Shown here in pieces: positions 44,828 to 53,450 of a stretch of 64,000 nucleotides of DNA. Below the pieces are notes generated by a model. That model made no database searches and was not told the origin of the DNA. It worked only from the letters and a program-made list of their open reading frames with translations. Source of the DNA: an uncultured Tenacibaculum sp. (GTDB lineage: Bacteria; Bacteroidota; Bacteroidia; Flavobacteriales; Flavobacteriaceae); the NCBI GenBank assembly GCA_947496185.1, contig CANMCD010000002.1, positions 1 through 64,000 on the forward strand, read 5' to 3'. Each line of letters begins with the position of its first letter. Positions within the stretch are counted from its first letter, which is position 1. Both the position numbers and the translations under genes were made by a program.

Positions 44828-47800
44828 TTATTTCTTTAAAATAGTTTTTGAAATTTCCATTTTACCTGAAGCATTATAAACGGATACTTTATATAACTGG
44901 TTTTTAAGTAACCTTGATATATCTATTACATTTTGAGTAATTATTGTTTCATATACCATACGACCTGAAAGATCGAAAACTTTTACCACCCTACTACTTT
45001 CTTGAAGTAACCCTCTGATATAAATTTTATCTAAAGCTGGATTCGGGAATAAATACGTATTACTTTCTGTTATAGGTTTAACATCATTAGTCAATGATGA
45101 AGATATAATAACACTGTAATCTTCTACCTCTCCATAAGCAAAAGAAGCCTCACAAGCAGTCGGAGTCGCATTATACTTCATTACGACACGCATTCTTGTA
45201 GTTCCAGAAGCCGCAGAAGTTGGCACGCTAAATGTTCCCTTAATTGACGTACTTTTTGTTTTTGATTTTGTCAATACTGTTTCTCCAACATCATTAAAGT
45301 CACCATCTTGATTATAGTCTATAAATACACCATATCCTTCACTATAAACATTTCCTCTCCATTTTGGAGTAATTGTAATGGTTGCAGATCTTCCTTTACT
45401 AAGACTGGTAGAAATCGCAGTAAAATCTGAATATCCACTTCCCCCAGTCGAAGCATTATTAATACTTCCTAATTGTACTCGTTGAATATGTTCTTCGGAA
45501 GCATTCTTTGCTTTAGACGAACAATAACTAACGGTATTCCCTTTTGTAGTTACTCGTAAAGGACTACTTGCTAATGACATATTCCCTGCCGCATCTTTTG
45601 CCTTTACCGTAAAAGTATAGGTAGTTTTAGGTGACAAACCACTCACGTTATAAGTAGTTGTACTAGCACTTCCTTGCTTACTACCATTTCTAAATATATC
45701 GTATCCCGTAACACCTACATTATCCGTAGCAGCAGTCCAACTTAACTGCAATGAGTTTCCAGTTATACTACTTGCCTTTAAATTTGAAGGTTTTGACGGT
45801 GGCTTAGTATCTGACCCTGTAGTGCCTGTTGTTATCTTTAAATCATCTATGGCAATATCACTAGACCAACCATTACCCGTTTTCCCTACAATTCTTAATC
45901 TAAACTTTTTACCCACATACGCTGCTAAATTTACATCTATAGCATTCCATGTATTTCCTTTACTACCAGACGTTGACCAAAGGCTCTTCCAACTAACTCC
46001 ATTTAAAGAACCTTCTACTGCTAACGAACCAATATCCGTTCCGTACATATGATTTTTAAATGAAAAAGTAGCTGAAGACTTTTTTGTTAAATCAAAACAA
46101 GGGCTTTCTAAAATAGCAGTAGCATTATGACCAATTTGTCCAGCACTATTGTTTGTAGAGGCCTCTAAGAACAAATAATAACTTCCTTGAGAAGCTCCAC
46201 TAGGTCCCGTACCAGATGACGGAGTACCTCCACTGTTTCGATGCCAATTTCCATCATCACCTGATGCTTGTGTCCATCCATCACCAGATTCAAACCCTTC
46301 ACTATATGGATATGTACCAATGGCTGAAGTACAACCACCCGTTGATCCTCCTTTTGTAGTAACCGTTAATCCACTACTTGCAGAAGACACATTACCTGCG
46401 GCATCTTTCGCTCTTACTTTGAATGTATAAGTCGTTTTTGCGTTCAATCCTGTAACGTTATATGCATTGGTAGTACTGCTTCCTACCTTAGAGCTACCTC
46501 TATAAATGTCATATCCCACGACACCTATATTATCTGTCGAAGCTTTCCAACTTAATGATACATTTGTATTACCAATCGAGTTTGCCTTCAAATTTGTTGG
46601 AGTAGAAGGTGCTTGATTATCTACTACACTTCCTTTTTTCAAAGTAATAACGCTTCCATTTGATGGGTTCCAAATTGAAAGTCCTGAAGGAATCATAAAA
46701 GGGTTTGAGTTTGATACAGATCCTACACTGTTGGCATTGTCAACCCTTACTGTTCGTACTTCTATTTTCGAAGGATCTACAAAAACCCATTTAAACTGGT
46801 TAAACGAGCTTGCATTTCTTGTCCAGCTTTTCGAATCATTAGCCGATCGTAAAGGAGCTCCCCAACAGCCTTCGCCAACATAAACGGTTCCTTTTACATC
46901 ATCTCTAGTAAATCCTTGACTACAACCTCCTCCACTATAACATGGTTTTACGGGCCAAGTAGATTTCACAGTATGTGAATCGGATTCAAAAACTAAGTTT
47001 ACGCCATTGTTATAAAACAATTTGGCCCAATTTGAATACTCATCGTTTCCTTCTGATTTATACGAAACATGAGGTCTCATAGGCTTATGGTACTGTGCAG
47101 ATTTCCAAATTGAATTGTTAGTACTTAAACGTTGGCTCAACCAAGAAGACTGGCTTCCTCCTGCTGAGACTTCCGAATTTAATGTGAAAATAGTATACAA
47201 ATTGGTTCCAAAAGTAATATCATAATAAATCCTAGAAGAAGATACATTAAATAGGTGGTAAATGCTATTGTTGGAATCCTCATGATTTCCTCTTGCAGGG
47301 ATTATTGGAAACATTCTTCCATCACTTGCTATGGTTTTCTGCCAGTCATCAAACCAACCTTTCCATTCAGAACTAGAGTCACCATTGGTCATGTCACCCC
47401 CAAAAAAAACAGCAGTTGGCTTTAGCTTTGATACCAATAAATTAGCATTTCTTCTAGGGCTTCTATTATTCCTAGAATCACCTCCTGCAATAAATGACAT
47501 ACGTTTGTTTGTATTTGGTGCTGTTCTAAACCAAAAACGAGCACTCGTGCCTTGACTATCTTTAATCACAAAATAATAATTTGTGTTGGGGGTCAATCCA
47601 GTTAACTTTACAAATGTATTATTCATACCTTTGTAATTAACCTTTCGATCTACACCTTTTGACTTAGTATATTGTGACCAGTTTTTACCATGATCGGTAG
47701 TTCCATAATACACTTTAGGGCTAGAACCAGAGATTTGATTCCACCCTATCATGATGGTTGTTGCTGGGTTGTCTGTAATAATAAGCCGGTATTTGTCATT

Positions 47801-47857
47801 AGAAGAATAGACGGTTACTGCTAAGAAAAGCAGGAGCTTCAAAAAAGCTTTTTTCAT
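44828..47857 (-). CDS. T9SS-secreted multidomain purple acid phosphatase-like protein
   Basis: A 1009-aa exported protein: signal peptide (1-19), N-terminal FN3-like domain (about 22-115), calcineurin-type phosphoesterase (about 120-385), FN3 (about 418-502), MAM-like domain (about 510-680), FN3 (about 690-775), GEVED domain (about 785-925), T9SS tail (LFPNPALDKIYI, about 935-1009). Metal residues D127 (GGDSR), D155 (GGDMTNGD), N191-H192 (GNHED) and H257 are visible. The usual final GHxH reads ESDSH, so aspartate D293 replaces the first histidine while H295 is kept. A surface phosphatase or phosphodiesterase is likely. Confidence 0.9.
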   Translation of the reverse strand: MKKAFLKLLLFLAVTVYSSNDKYRLIITDNPATTIMIGWNQISGSSPKVYYGTTDHGKNWSQYTKSKGVDRKVNYKGMNNTFVKLTGLTPNTNYYFVIKDSQGTSARFWFRTAPNTNKRMSFIAGGDSRNNRSPRRNANLLVSKLKPTAVFFGGDMTNGDSSSEWKGWFDDWQKTIASDGRMFPIIPARGNHEDSNNSIYHLFNVSSSRIYYDITFGTNLYTIFTLNSEVSAGGSQSSWLSQRLSTNNSIWKSAQYHKPMRPHVSYKSEGNDEYSNWAKLFYNNGVNLVFESDSHTVKSTWPVKPCYSGGGCSQGFTRDDVKGTVYVGEGCWGAPLRSANDSKSWTRNASSFNQFKWVFVDPSKIEVRTVRVDNANSVGSVSNSNPFMIPSGLSIWNPSNGSVITLKKGSVVDNQAPSTPTNLKANSIGNTNVSLSWKASTDNIGVVGYDIYRGSSKVGSSTTNAYNVTGLNAKTTYTFKVRAKDAAGNVSSASSGLTVTTKGGSTGGCTSAIGTYPYSEGFESGDGWTQASGDDGNWHRNSGGTPSSGTGPSGASQGSYYLFLEASTNNSAGQIGHNATAILESPCFDLTKKSSATFSFKNHMYGTDIGSLAVEGSLNGVSWKSLWSTSGSKGNTWNAIDVNLAAYVGKKFRLRIVGKTGNGWSSDIAIDDLKITTGTTGSDTKPPSKPSNLKASSITGNSLQLSWTAATDNVGVTGYDIFRNGSKQGSASTTTYNVSGLSPKTTYTFTVKAKDAAGNMSLASSPLRVTTKGNTVSYCSSKAKNASEEHIQRVQLGSINNASTGGSGYSDFTAISTSLSKGRSATITITPKWRGNVYSEGYGVFIDYNQDGDFNDVGETVLTKSKTKSTSIKGTFSVPTSAASGTTRMRVVMKYNATPTACEASFAYGEVEDYSVIISSSLTNDVKPITESNTYLFPNPALDKIYIRGLLQESSRVVKVFDLSGRMVYETIITQNVIDISRLLKNQLYKVSVYNASGKMEISKTILKK

Positions 47858-47994
47858 AATAAAATAGTTTTAGTTAGTTAGTTTTGATATATTTTTAACA
47901 TATCGGTTGGGAATATAGCAAAAAAATAAGATTTCAATATTATAAATCATAAAACAAATTATTGTATATTACCCTCCACTAATCACTACTTTTT

Positions 47995-48867
47995 ATGACT
48001 CGATCTACCCTTCTTTCGTTTTTAAAAATAAGCTCTTTTTTTATTTTTTTTGGCCGTGCTTATCAGCACCTATTTTGGGATGCTCCTTATAGAAGTTTAT
48101 TTTGGGACCAACATTTTTTAGAGCCTTTTATTAATTTTATTTTTGATATTTCATGGAAATCCTATGTTACCAATTTAAATACGGATTATGCTTTACAGTT
48201 TTTAATTAAAGGAATTGGTATACTATACCTTTTTTGCGCAATTATCTCATTAAAAATACATGAAAACGCCAAGGCATGGATGATAGGTGCTTTAAAGATT
48301 GGAGCTGTAAGTATTGTGTTTTTATCTTTTTTACTCACCAAAGAAAAATTTTATCACCTTATCATGTTTTTTGAACACGCCATTCAATTTGGTGTTCCTA
48401 TAGCTTTACTATTTTATCTCAGATTCAACGATACTAATCGTTTAATTTTATACCTAAAAATATGCATTGCGCTAGCTTTTATCTGTCACGGAACGTATGC
48501 ACTAGGTATATTTTATCCATTACCCGCAAATTTTGTTACCATGACACTTAACATTCTCCCCGTAACCGAAGAAGTGGCAAAAACATTACTCTTAACTGCT
48601 GGCATCATCGATTTTATTATTGCTATAGCCATTTTTCTACCAAGTTTGGCAAAAATTGCGCTCATTTATGCCGCTTTTTGGGGTTTTTTGACAGCTTTTG
48701 CAAGGCTCTTTAGTGGTTTTCATTACGATTACTCATTGAGCATTTTACACCAATACACCTATTTAGTTATTTATAGACTTCCTCATGGAATAATCCCTTT
48801 AGTTGTATTACTATATTATTTTCCGTTACCAAAATACACTAAGCTAGGGTTTATTACCAATCCATAA
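47995..48867 (+). CDS. Eight-helix integral membrane protein
   Basis: A 290-aa hydrophobic protein with about eight membrane helices and no recognised domain. An N-terminal segment FFGRAYQHLFWDAPYRSLFWDQ with paired tryptophans and an FHYDY motif near 241-245 may be functional. It is monocistronic and convergent with the T9SS tail gene. It could be a DoxX-like or transport protein, but I cannot assign a family. Confidence 0.72.
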   Translation: MTRSTLLSFLKISSFFIFFGRAYQHLFWDAPYRSLFWDQHFLEPFINFIFDISWKSYVTNLNTDYALQFLIKGIGILYLFCAIISLKIHENAKAWMIGALKIGAVSIVFLSFLLTKEKFYHLIMFFEHAIQFGVPIALLFYLRFNDTNRLILYLKICIALAFICHGTYALGIFYPLPANFVTMTLNILPVTEEVAKTLLLTAGIIDFIIAIAIFLPSLAKIALIYAAFWGFLTAFARLFSGFHYDYSLSILHQYTYLVIYRLPHGIIPLVVLLYYFPLPKYTKLGFITNP

Positions 48868-48910
48868 AAACTCTTACTTGCTTTTTTATTTTTATTATAG
48901 TAAGACAATA

Positions 48911-48948
48911 CCCCATCTTATCCGTTAATGAAAACATATAAGATGGGG
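48911..48948. terminator. Bidirectional hairpin between convergent genes
   Basis: An 11-bp perfect stem (48911-48921 with 48938-48948) with a 16-base loop lies between the membrane-protein gene and the T9SS tail gene. No strong U tract on either strand. Confidence 0.55.
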
Positions 48949-48977
48949 GTATATATAATCAAAACAATTAAGACAAC

Positions 48978-49322
48978 TTATTCCTTTATAATAGTCTTAT
49001 TTAAAACTTCACCATTAGAAAGCAATATTTTTAGGTAATATACCGAAGGTGTTAAACTTGAAAAATTCACACGCTTTTTATTTTTATTTGAAATGACCAC
49101 TTTCCCAGTCGCATCTATGACAGAAATAGACGAAATCACTACTTCCGAGTCTTTATTATCATAGTGTATCAACAGTCTATCAGTAATTGGGTTAGGATAC
49201 ACTGTGAAATTAAACTTAGGTGATTGGCCTTCAGAATGGGTACTTGCAAAATTCTTATTACCTTTTCTACCACATTGATCATTAAAATTTACATTAACTT
49301 TCCTATTACCTCTCGAATACAC
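48978..49322 (-). CDS. Detached C-terminal T9SS sorting domain (probably 3' part of the beta-helix gene)
   Basis: A 114-aa frame from a GTG. It contains a short basic region and a complete Por-secretion tail (FTVYPNPITDRLLIHY, about residues 40-114). It has no signal peptide, so on its own it could not be exported. The frame stays open upstream through the end of the beta-helix gene, ten bases away: deleting one G of the GGG at 49341-49343 (plus-strand CCC) would fuse both into one protein reading IISRCRKKQNVYSRGNRK. A frameshift or a sequencing error is the likely cause. Confidence 0.65.
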   Translation of the reverse strand: MYSRGNRKVNVNFNDQCGRKGNKNFASTHSEGQSPKFNFTVYPNPITDRLLIHYDNKDSEVVISSISVIDATGKVVISNKNKKRVNFSSLTPSVYYLKILLSNGEVLNKTIIKE

Positions 49323-49332
49323 ATTCTGTTTT

Positions 49333-50793
49333 TTACGACACCCTACTAATAATATTGTTAGTTCCAGTCACAAAACTGGCATTTTGCACCCATACATAAT
49401 AATTTGCACCGATATTAATATCGGTAGAACTGTCATTTCCATTAAAATGAGATCTAATTCTATTGTTATAAAACTTTACCCTAGTAGCATGATTTACCCT
49501 AAGAATTGGGTTGTTCTTTGGCACTCCATTAAATTCATTGTTATGAATATGAATTCTTGTATGTTTTTGAGATTGATTCGTATCAGTATCAATTCCGATT
49601 ACTGCTGAAATAAAATTTTTTCCAAAAAAATTATTCTTAACAGTTAGGTTTCTTGTAGCAGTATTAGCACTACCAAAAGGCTTAATATCCTGTTTTATCA
49701 ATAGTGCCTCACCTCTATTTCGGTATATGGTATTATTTTCAATCGTAACTCCCCTAGATTCTCTAATTACAATACCCCTCCCATGATTATCATGAATAAT
49801 ATTATTCCTTATAATCCCCCCTGTTGGTGGTGAAGCTGGATTACTTGGATAAAAACCTATACCATCATCTGCCGTATTAGAAATCACACAGTTTTCAATT
49901 ATTGAACCTTTACCATAACTGTTATTCATAATTCCCCCTGCAAGATTTGAATAGATTGGATACAAATTTGCATCACTAGGATGTATCCCCACAGAAACAT
50001 TATTTATATGAAAGGTATTATTATTCCCCTTCAATTTTATTGCCACAGCTGGAGACCTAGACACATGAACATCAGCAATTTTAATTCTATTTACCGAATT
50101 AAACAACAGGTTATTATTACCTATTTTTGACTTAATAGCGATCGTTGTACCAATAGGAATTCGGTTATTTTGTCCATCACGAAGCCTATAATATATCTTA
50201 TAGTCTTTACCTGATAACTTGTTAACTTTTTGAATTTTCAATTTATTTACATAGTGCTGTAACTGATAACTTCCATTCTTAAATGCATACGGAAGCATTG
50301 TTCTATCATTATCCTGAGCAGCTATTTGATTTGTTAACCATTGAGGATCTTTAAATCCGCTATCTAATCTAAATTTGACCCATTTTTGATTGGTATTGTG
50401 TTCTAAAAGCTTTCCCTGACAAGCATAAAGCTCTTTTCTAGACACATGCATCTTTCTGATCTCAATAGTATTACTTTTTTTAATATCAAAACCTATTCCT
50501 TGAAACCCCGAAAATTCAATAAGTGTCTGTTCTTTCGTAGTTCCTTCAATTATTAATGTTCCTTTTTTTACATTAGAAACCTCTACCGTTTTTTCAAAAG
50601 AATACTTTCCACTCTGTAATTTAATTATTGCGGTTCCGTTATGAGTTTTATTGAGAAATTTTTTTGCTTCATAAATAGCTTGTTGAATCCCAGAAACTCC
50701 ATTTTTTTGAGTTACAACAAAAGTTTTATGTTGAGAATTAGCGTGAAATATCATGCAACACATTGAGAAAATCAATGCCGTTAATTTGTTCAT
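49333..50793 (-). CDS. Right-handed parallel beta-helix protein, secreted
   Basis: A 486-aa exported protein with a signal peptide (MNKLTALIFSMCCMIFHANSQ) and a parallel beta-helix core (about 60-470) made of ladder-like turns such as NRIKIADVHVSRS, NTFHINNVSVGIH, SIIENCVISNTADDGIGFY, IIRNNIIHDNHGRGIVIRES and VTIENNTIYRNRGEALLI. These are typical of polysaccharide lyases and surface carbohydrate-binding proteins (Beta_helix, NosD-like). The catalytic residues are not identifiable. It lacks a sorting tail, but one lies immediately downstream in another frame; see the previous entry. Confidence 0.83.
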   Translation of the reverse strand: MNKLTALIFSMCCMIFHANSQHKTFVVTQKNGVSGIQQAIYEAKKFLNKTHNGTAIIKLQSGKYSFEKTVEVSNVKKGTLIIEGTTKEQTLIEFSGFQGIGFDIKKSNTIEIRKMHVSRKELYACQGKLLEHNTNQKWVKFRLDSGFKDPQWLTNQIAAQDNDRTMLPYAFKNGSYQLQHYVNKLKIQKVNKLSGKDYKIYYRLRDGQNNRIPIGTTIAIKSKIGNNNLLFNSVNRIKIADVHVSRSPAVAIKLKGNNNTFHINNVSVGIHPSDANLYPIYSNLAGGIMNNSYGKGSIIENCVISNTADDGIGFYPSNPASPPTGGIIRNNIIHDNHGRGIVIRESRGVTIENNTIYRNRGEALLIKQDIKPFGSANTATRNLTVKNNFFGKNFISAVIGIDTDTNQSQKHTRIHIHNNEFNGVPKNNPILRVNHATRVKFYNNRIRSHFNGNDSSTDINIGANYYVWVQNASFVTGTNNIISRVS

Positions 50794-51030
50794 ATTTTAC
50801 AGTATTTAGTTAACATTATTATATAGTCCTATTAAAAGGTGATGTACAAATACTAAAAACGGGGAAGAGCTATTAAGTTTTTTTTCAAATAGATAACTCA
50901 AAAGTAAAAAAAGCTATATAGAATTTTTAGGGATATTCGCAAATATTTTTATTTATATTCGGAATAAATAAAAATATAAAATCGATTTTTACTGCTATAC
51001 CATCTTATAAAAAGGTGATTCCTCAAAAAA

Positions 51031-51597
51031 TTATTTTTCTAAAACAAAATTATAATTTACGGATTTAATTTTATTACGCTTTGGATTTTTGAGTTTCATG
51101 TCTTGTCTACTAATCAAAGTATTGATAGTAATCTTTTTCTTATTACTACCTCTTATATTAATTTTAATAGGTCTAAGATGACCTACTCCTTTTACAGACT
51201 TAGTAGCAAATTTACTAAGTATCAAAACATCCCCCTCCAAACTCCACTTATTTCTTTCATTAAACCCATCTAGATAATTTACCTTTCTTTGTTTTCCATC
51301 TTCCGAAATGATCATAAAATCTCCACGTATAACGAACGAATTATCCGCATAAAAAGTAAAAATAATATTCATATTTCTCCCTCGATGTTTTTTTCTTATA
51401 TCAGGCATAAATATCTGTTCATCTGAATAGGAACTTACCCTCCATTTTCCTACAATATCATTTTTATGAAAGGTTGTACTTTTTTCATATTTGTAATCAA
51501 CAACTGCCGCATTTGAATCTGTTAGCTCGTATACAACTTCTTCTGTTGAACAAGAAATCAAAAAAACTAACACGAATAAAAAGAAGATATTTTTCAT
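51031..51597 (-). CDS. Lipocalin-like lipoprotein
   Basis: A 188-aa lipoprotein (lipobox FLISC). The mature part contains IVGKWRVSSYS followed by antiparallel strands (IIFTFYADNSFVIRGDFM, NKWSLEGDVLILS, KITINTLIS), the layout of the lipocalin-like/DUF4923-type beta-barrel lipoproteins common in flavobacteria. It has no catalytic motif. The ATG at 51597 is chosen over GTG at 51600. It is one of four related lipoproteins between 51 and 56.4 kb. Confidence 0.75.
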   Translation of the reverse strand: MKNIFFLFVLVFLISCSTEEVVYELTDSNAAVVDYKYEKSTTFHKNDIVGKWRVSSYSDEQIFMPDIRKKHRGRNMNIIFTFYADNSFVIRGDFMIISEDGKQRKVNYLDGFNERNKWSLEGDVLILSKFATKSVKGVGHLRPIKINIRGSNKKKITINTLISRQDMKLKNPKRNKIKSVNYNFVLEK

Positions 51598-51787
51598 CAC
51601 TACAATAACTTACAATTAATAATTATGTAGTTAATTAAAAACTAATATCTGATTAAATATGCAACAATATTACCTATAGCTTACTGAAAGATTAGCTAAA
51701 AACTCGTTAAACAAATCCAAAAAATATCACAAAAATCAATCTTTTAACAAGACATATTGTTAAAAAAACACCTAAACCCACAAAAAA

Positions 51788-51813
51788 AGCCACCTTAATC
51801 TATAAGGCAGCCT
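51788..51813 (-). terminator. Terminator of the 213-aa lipoprotein gene
   Basis: An 11-bp stem with G-U pairs on the minus strand (AGGCTGCCTTA with TAAGGTGGCTT) is followed by a run of seven T. It lies 47 bases past the stop. Confidence 0.75.
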
Positions 51814-51859
51814 CTTGTTATTTATTGAACAGTATCTTTATACTAAAAATAAGAAAATA

Positions 51860-52501
51860 TTACTTTTCTAAAACAAAGAATACTTCTTTCGCTTGATCAA
51901 GATTATTTAACGCTTTACTAAAAACTGCATCGATATCTGCTTTATCTTCTAGGCTTATTTTATCATTAGCAACTTCTGAAATCGCTGTTTTTTGCATTGT
52001 AATTTCTTCTTTAAGCTTTGATAAAAGTTCTTGGTCATTTTCTATACTATAACTGATAGCAATTTTACCGTCATATAAATCATCAGAAGTAACACTTCTA
52101 TTTTCACCAATTTTTAAAGCGCTATTATCGTAGTTCCAAGTTTTATTCTCTTTCTTAAGTAAAGAAATAAAAGTAAAGTTAACATAGGCTGATGCCCAAT
52201 CTTCCTTCTTCTTAAACGTAGAAATGTCAGGAGTATTAACTAATAAATCACCACTAAAACTTAACGACTTATTCTCTTTAAATAATATAGAAAACTCTTT
52301 TCCCTCTAGAGTTGTAATCGCTGAAGTACCATCACTTTTTGTTGATTTAGTAGATTTTAATTTCCAACCACCAATTATTTCCTTATCCATCGTTTTTTGA
52401 ACAGGATTTACATTACTTGGGGGAATAGTTGTTGTTTCATCTTCATTAGAACATGAAATCGTTACCAATGCTAATGATAACATTAAAAATACTTTTTTCA
52501 T
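51860..52501 (-). CDS. Lipocalin-like lipoprotein
   Basis: A 213-aa lipoprotein (lipobox VTISC, then SNEDE). The first part has EIIGGWKLKSTKSTKSDG and FSILFKENKSLSFSGDLL, which is the lipocalin-like pattern; the C-terminal 65 residues are helical (LLSKLKEEITMQKTAISEV). The ATG at 52501 begins the signal; the frame start at 52552 adds an unneeded leader. Its closest relatives by eye are the lipoproteins at 52740 and 55884. Function unknown. Confidence 0.75.
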   Translation of the reverse strand: MKKVFLMLSLALVTISCSNEDETTTIPPSNVNPVQKTMDKEIIGGWKLKSTKSTKSDGTSAITTLEGKEFSILFKENKSLSFSGDLLVNTPDISTFKKKEDWASAYVNFTFISLLKKENKTWNYDNSALKIGENRSVTSDDLYDGKIAISYSIENDQELLSKLKEEITMQKTAISEVANDKISLEDKADIDAVFSKALNNLDQAKEVFFVLEK

Positions 52502-52739
52502 TTTACTTTCTTTTATAATACATTGTTTGAATTCGTATGCATTCACATACATAATGTTTTAATTAAAACGCCGCAAATATAAAGTACACTGAAAATATAA
52601 AATCTTAATTTTCAGTTAAATAAATCTTAACCCCTTAAATATAACTTACAAAAAAAGACAATCAATCTATGGCTAATTAATCACCTAAGTCCCCAACGAA
52701 GCTTTATTTTACAATAATAAAATGAATAAATTTTTATGA

Positions 52740-53258
52740 TTATCTTTTCTTCAAAATAAAGGTTATTTTTGTGTATGCATCCTCCTTATTATTATCAAAA
52801 CTTCCTAAAAATTCTCTATTTATATCAAAAGTCAACCTATCACCAGATGAACCATACAACATAGCATTAATTTCACTTTTTTCATTATTTTCACCATAAT
52901 AAAAACGAAAAGTATCACCATCAATATCCCATCTATATATTAATTTTAAAAAAAAGGCTAGAAAACCATTTAACATTATATGATCACCAAAGCTTAAAAT
53001 ATTTATATCTTGATTAGTAATAACTTTTTTATCTGAAGTAAAAGATATTGTGTGTTCACCAGATTGAAATATACTTTTCTGATGTTTTTTGTTTTTAGAC
53101 ACCATTATTATCGAATCTAACGACCATTTCCCAACGAGTTTTCTCTCCATAGAAGATAATTCTCCGGCTATTTTAGCACTAGGTGGAATAACATGATTCT
53201 TATCTGAACATTGGATTGACAATAGTGCTAATGATACAATTAAAAATACTTTTTTCAT
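52740..53258 (-). CDS. Lipocalin-like lipoprotein
   Basis: A 172-aa lipoprotein (lipobox LSIQC). After a short linker come LVGKWSLDSIIMVS, HTISFTSDKKVITNQDINI and YRWDIDGDTFRFYYG, the strands of a lipocalin-like barrel. The N-terminal MKKVFLIVSLALLSI is nearly identical to the signal of the 51860 gene, consistent with recent duplication. The ATG at 53258 is preferred over the frame start at 53339. Role unknown. Confidence 0.75.
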   Translation of the reverse strand: MKKVFLIVSLALLSIQCSDKNHVIPPSAKIAGELSSMERKLVGKWSLDSIIMVSKNKKHQKSIFQSGEHTISFTSDKKVITNQDINILSFGDHIMLNGFLAFFLKLIYRWDIDGDTFRFYYGENNEKSEINAMLYGSSGDRLTFDINREFLGSFDNNKEDAYTKITFILKKR

Positions 53259-53450
53259 TCCACTTATTTGATAATATACAATTTGAATTAATTTCTTCTC
53301 TATAGAATAACGCTGCAAATATACACCCAACAAAAACATTAAAAGCTTAATTTTCGGTTAAATAAAACTAGACTAACATTTTAGGTTAAGTATTACCTAA
53401 TAATATAAACCCTTTGGGTCTCATTTAATAAGTCAAAAATAGTATGTTAG

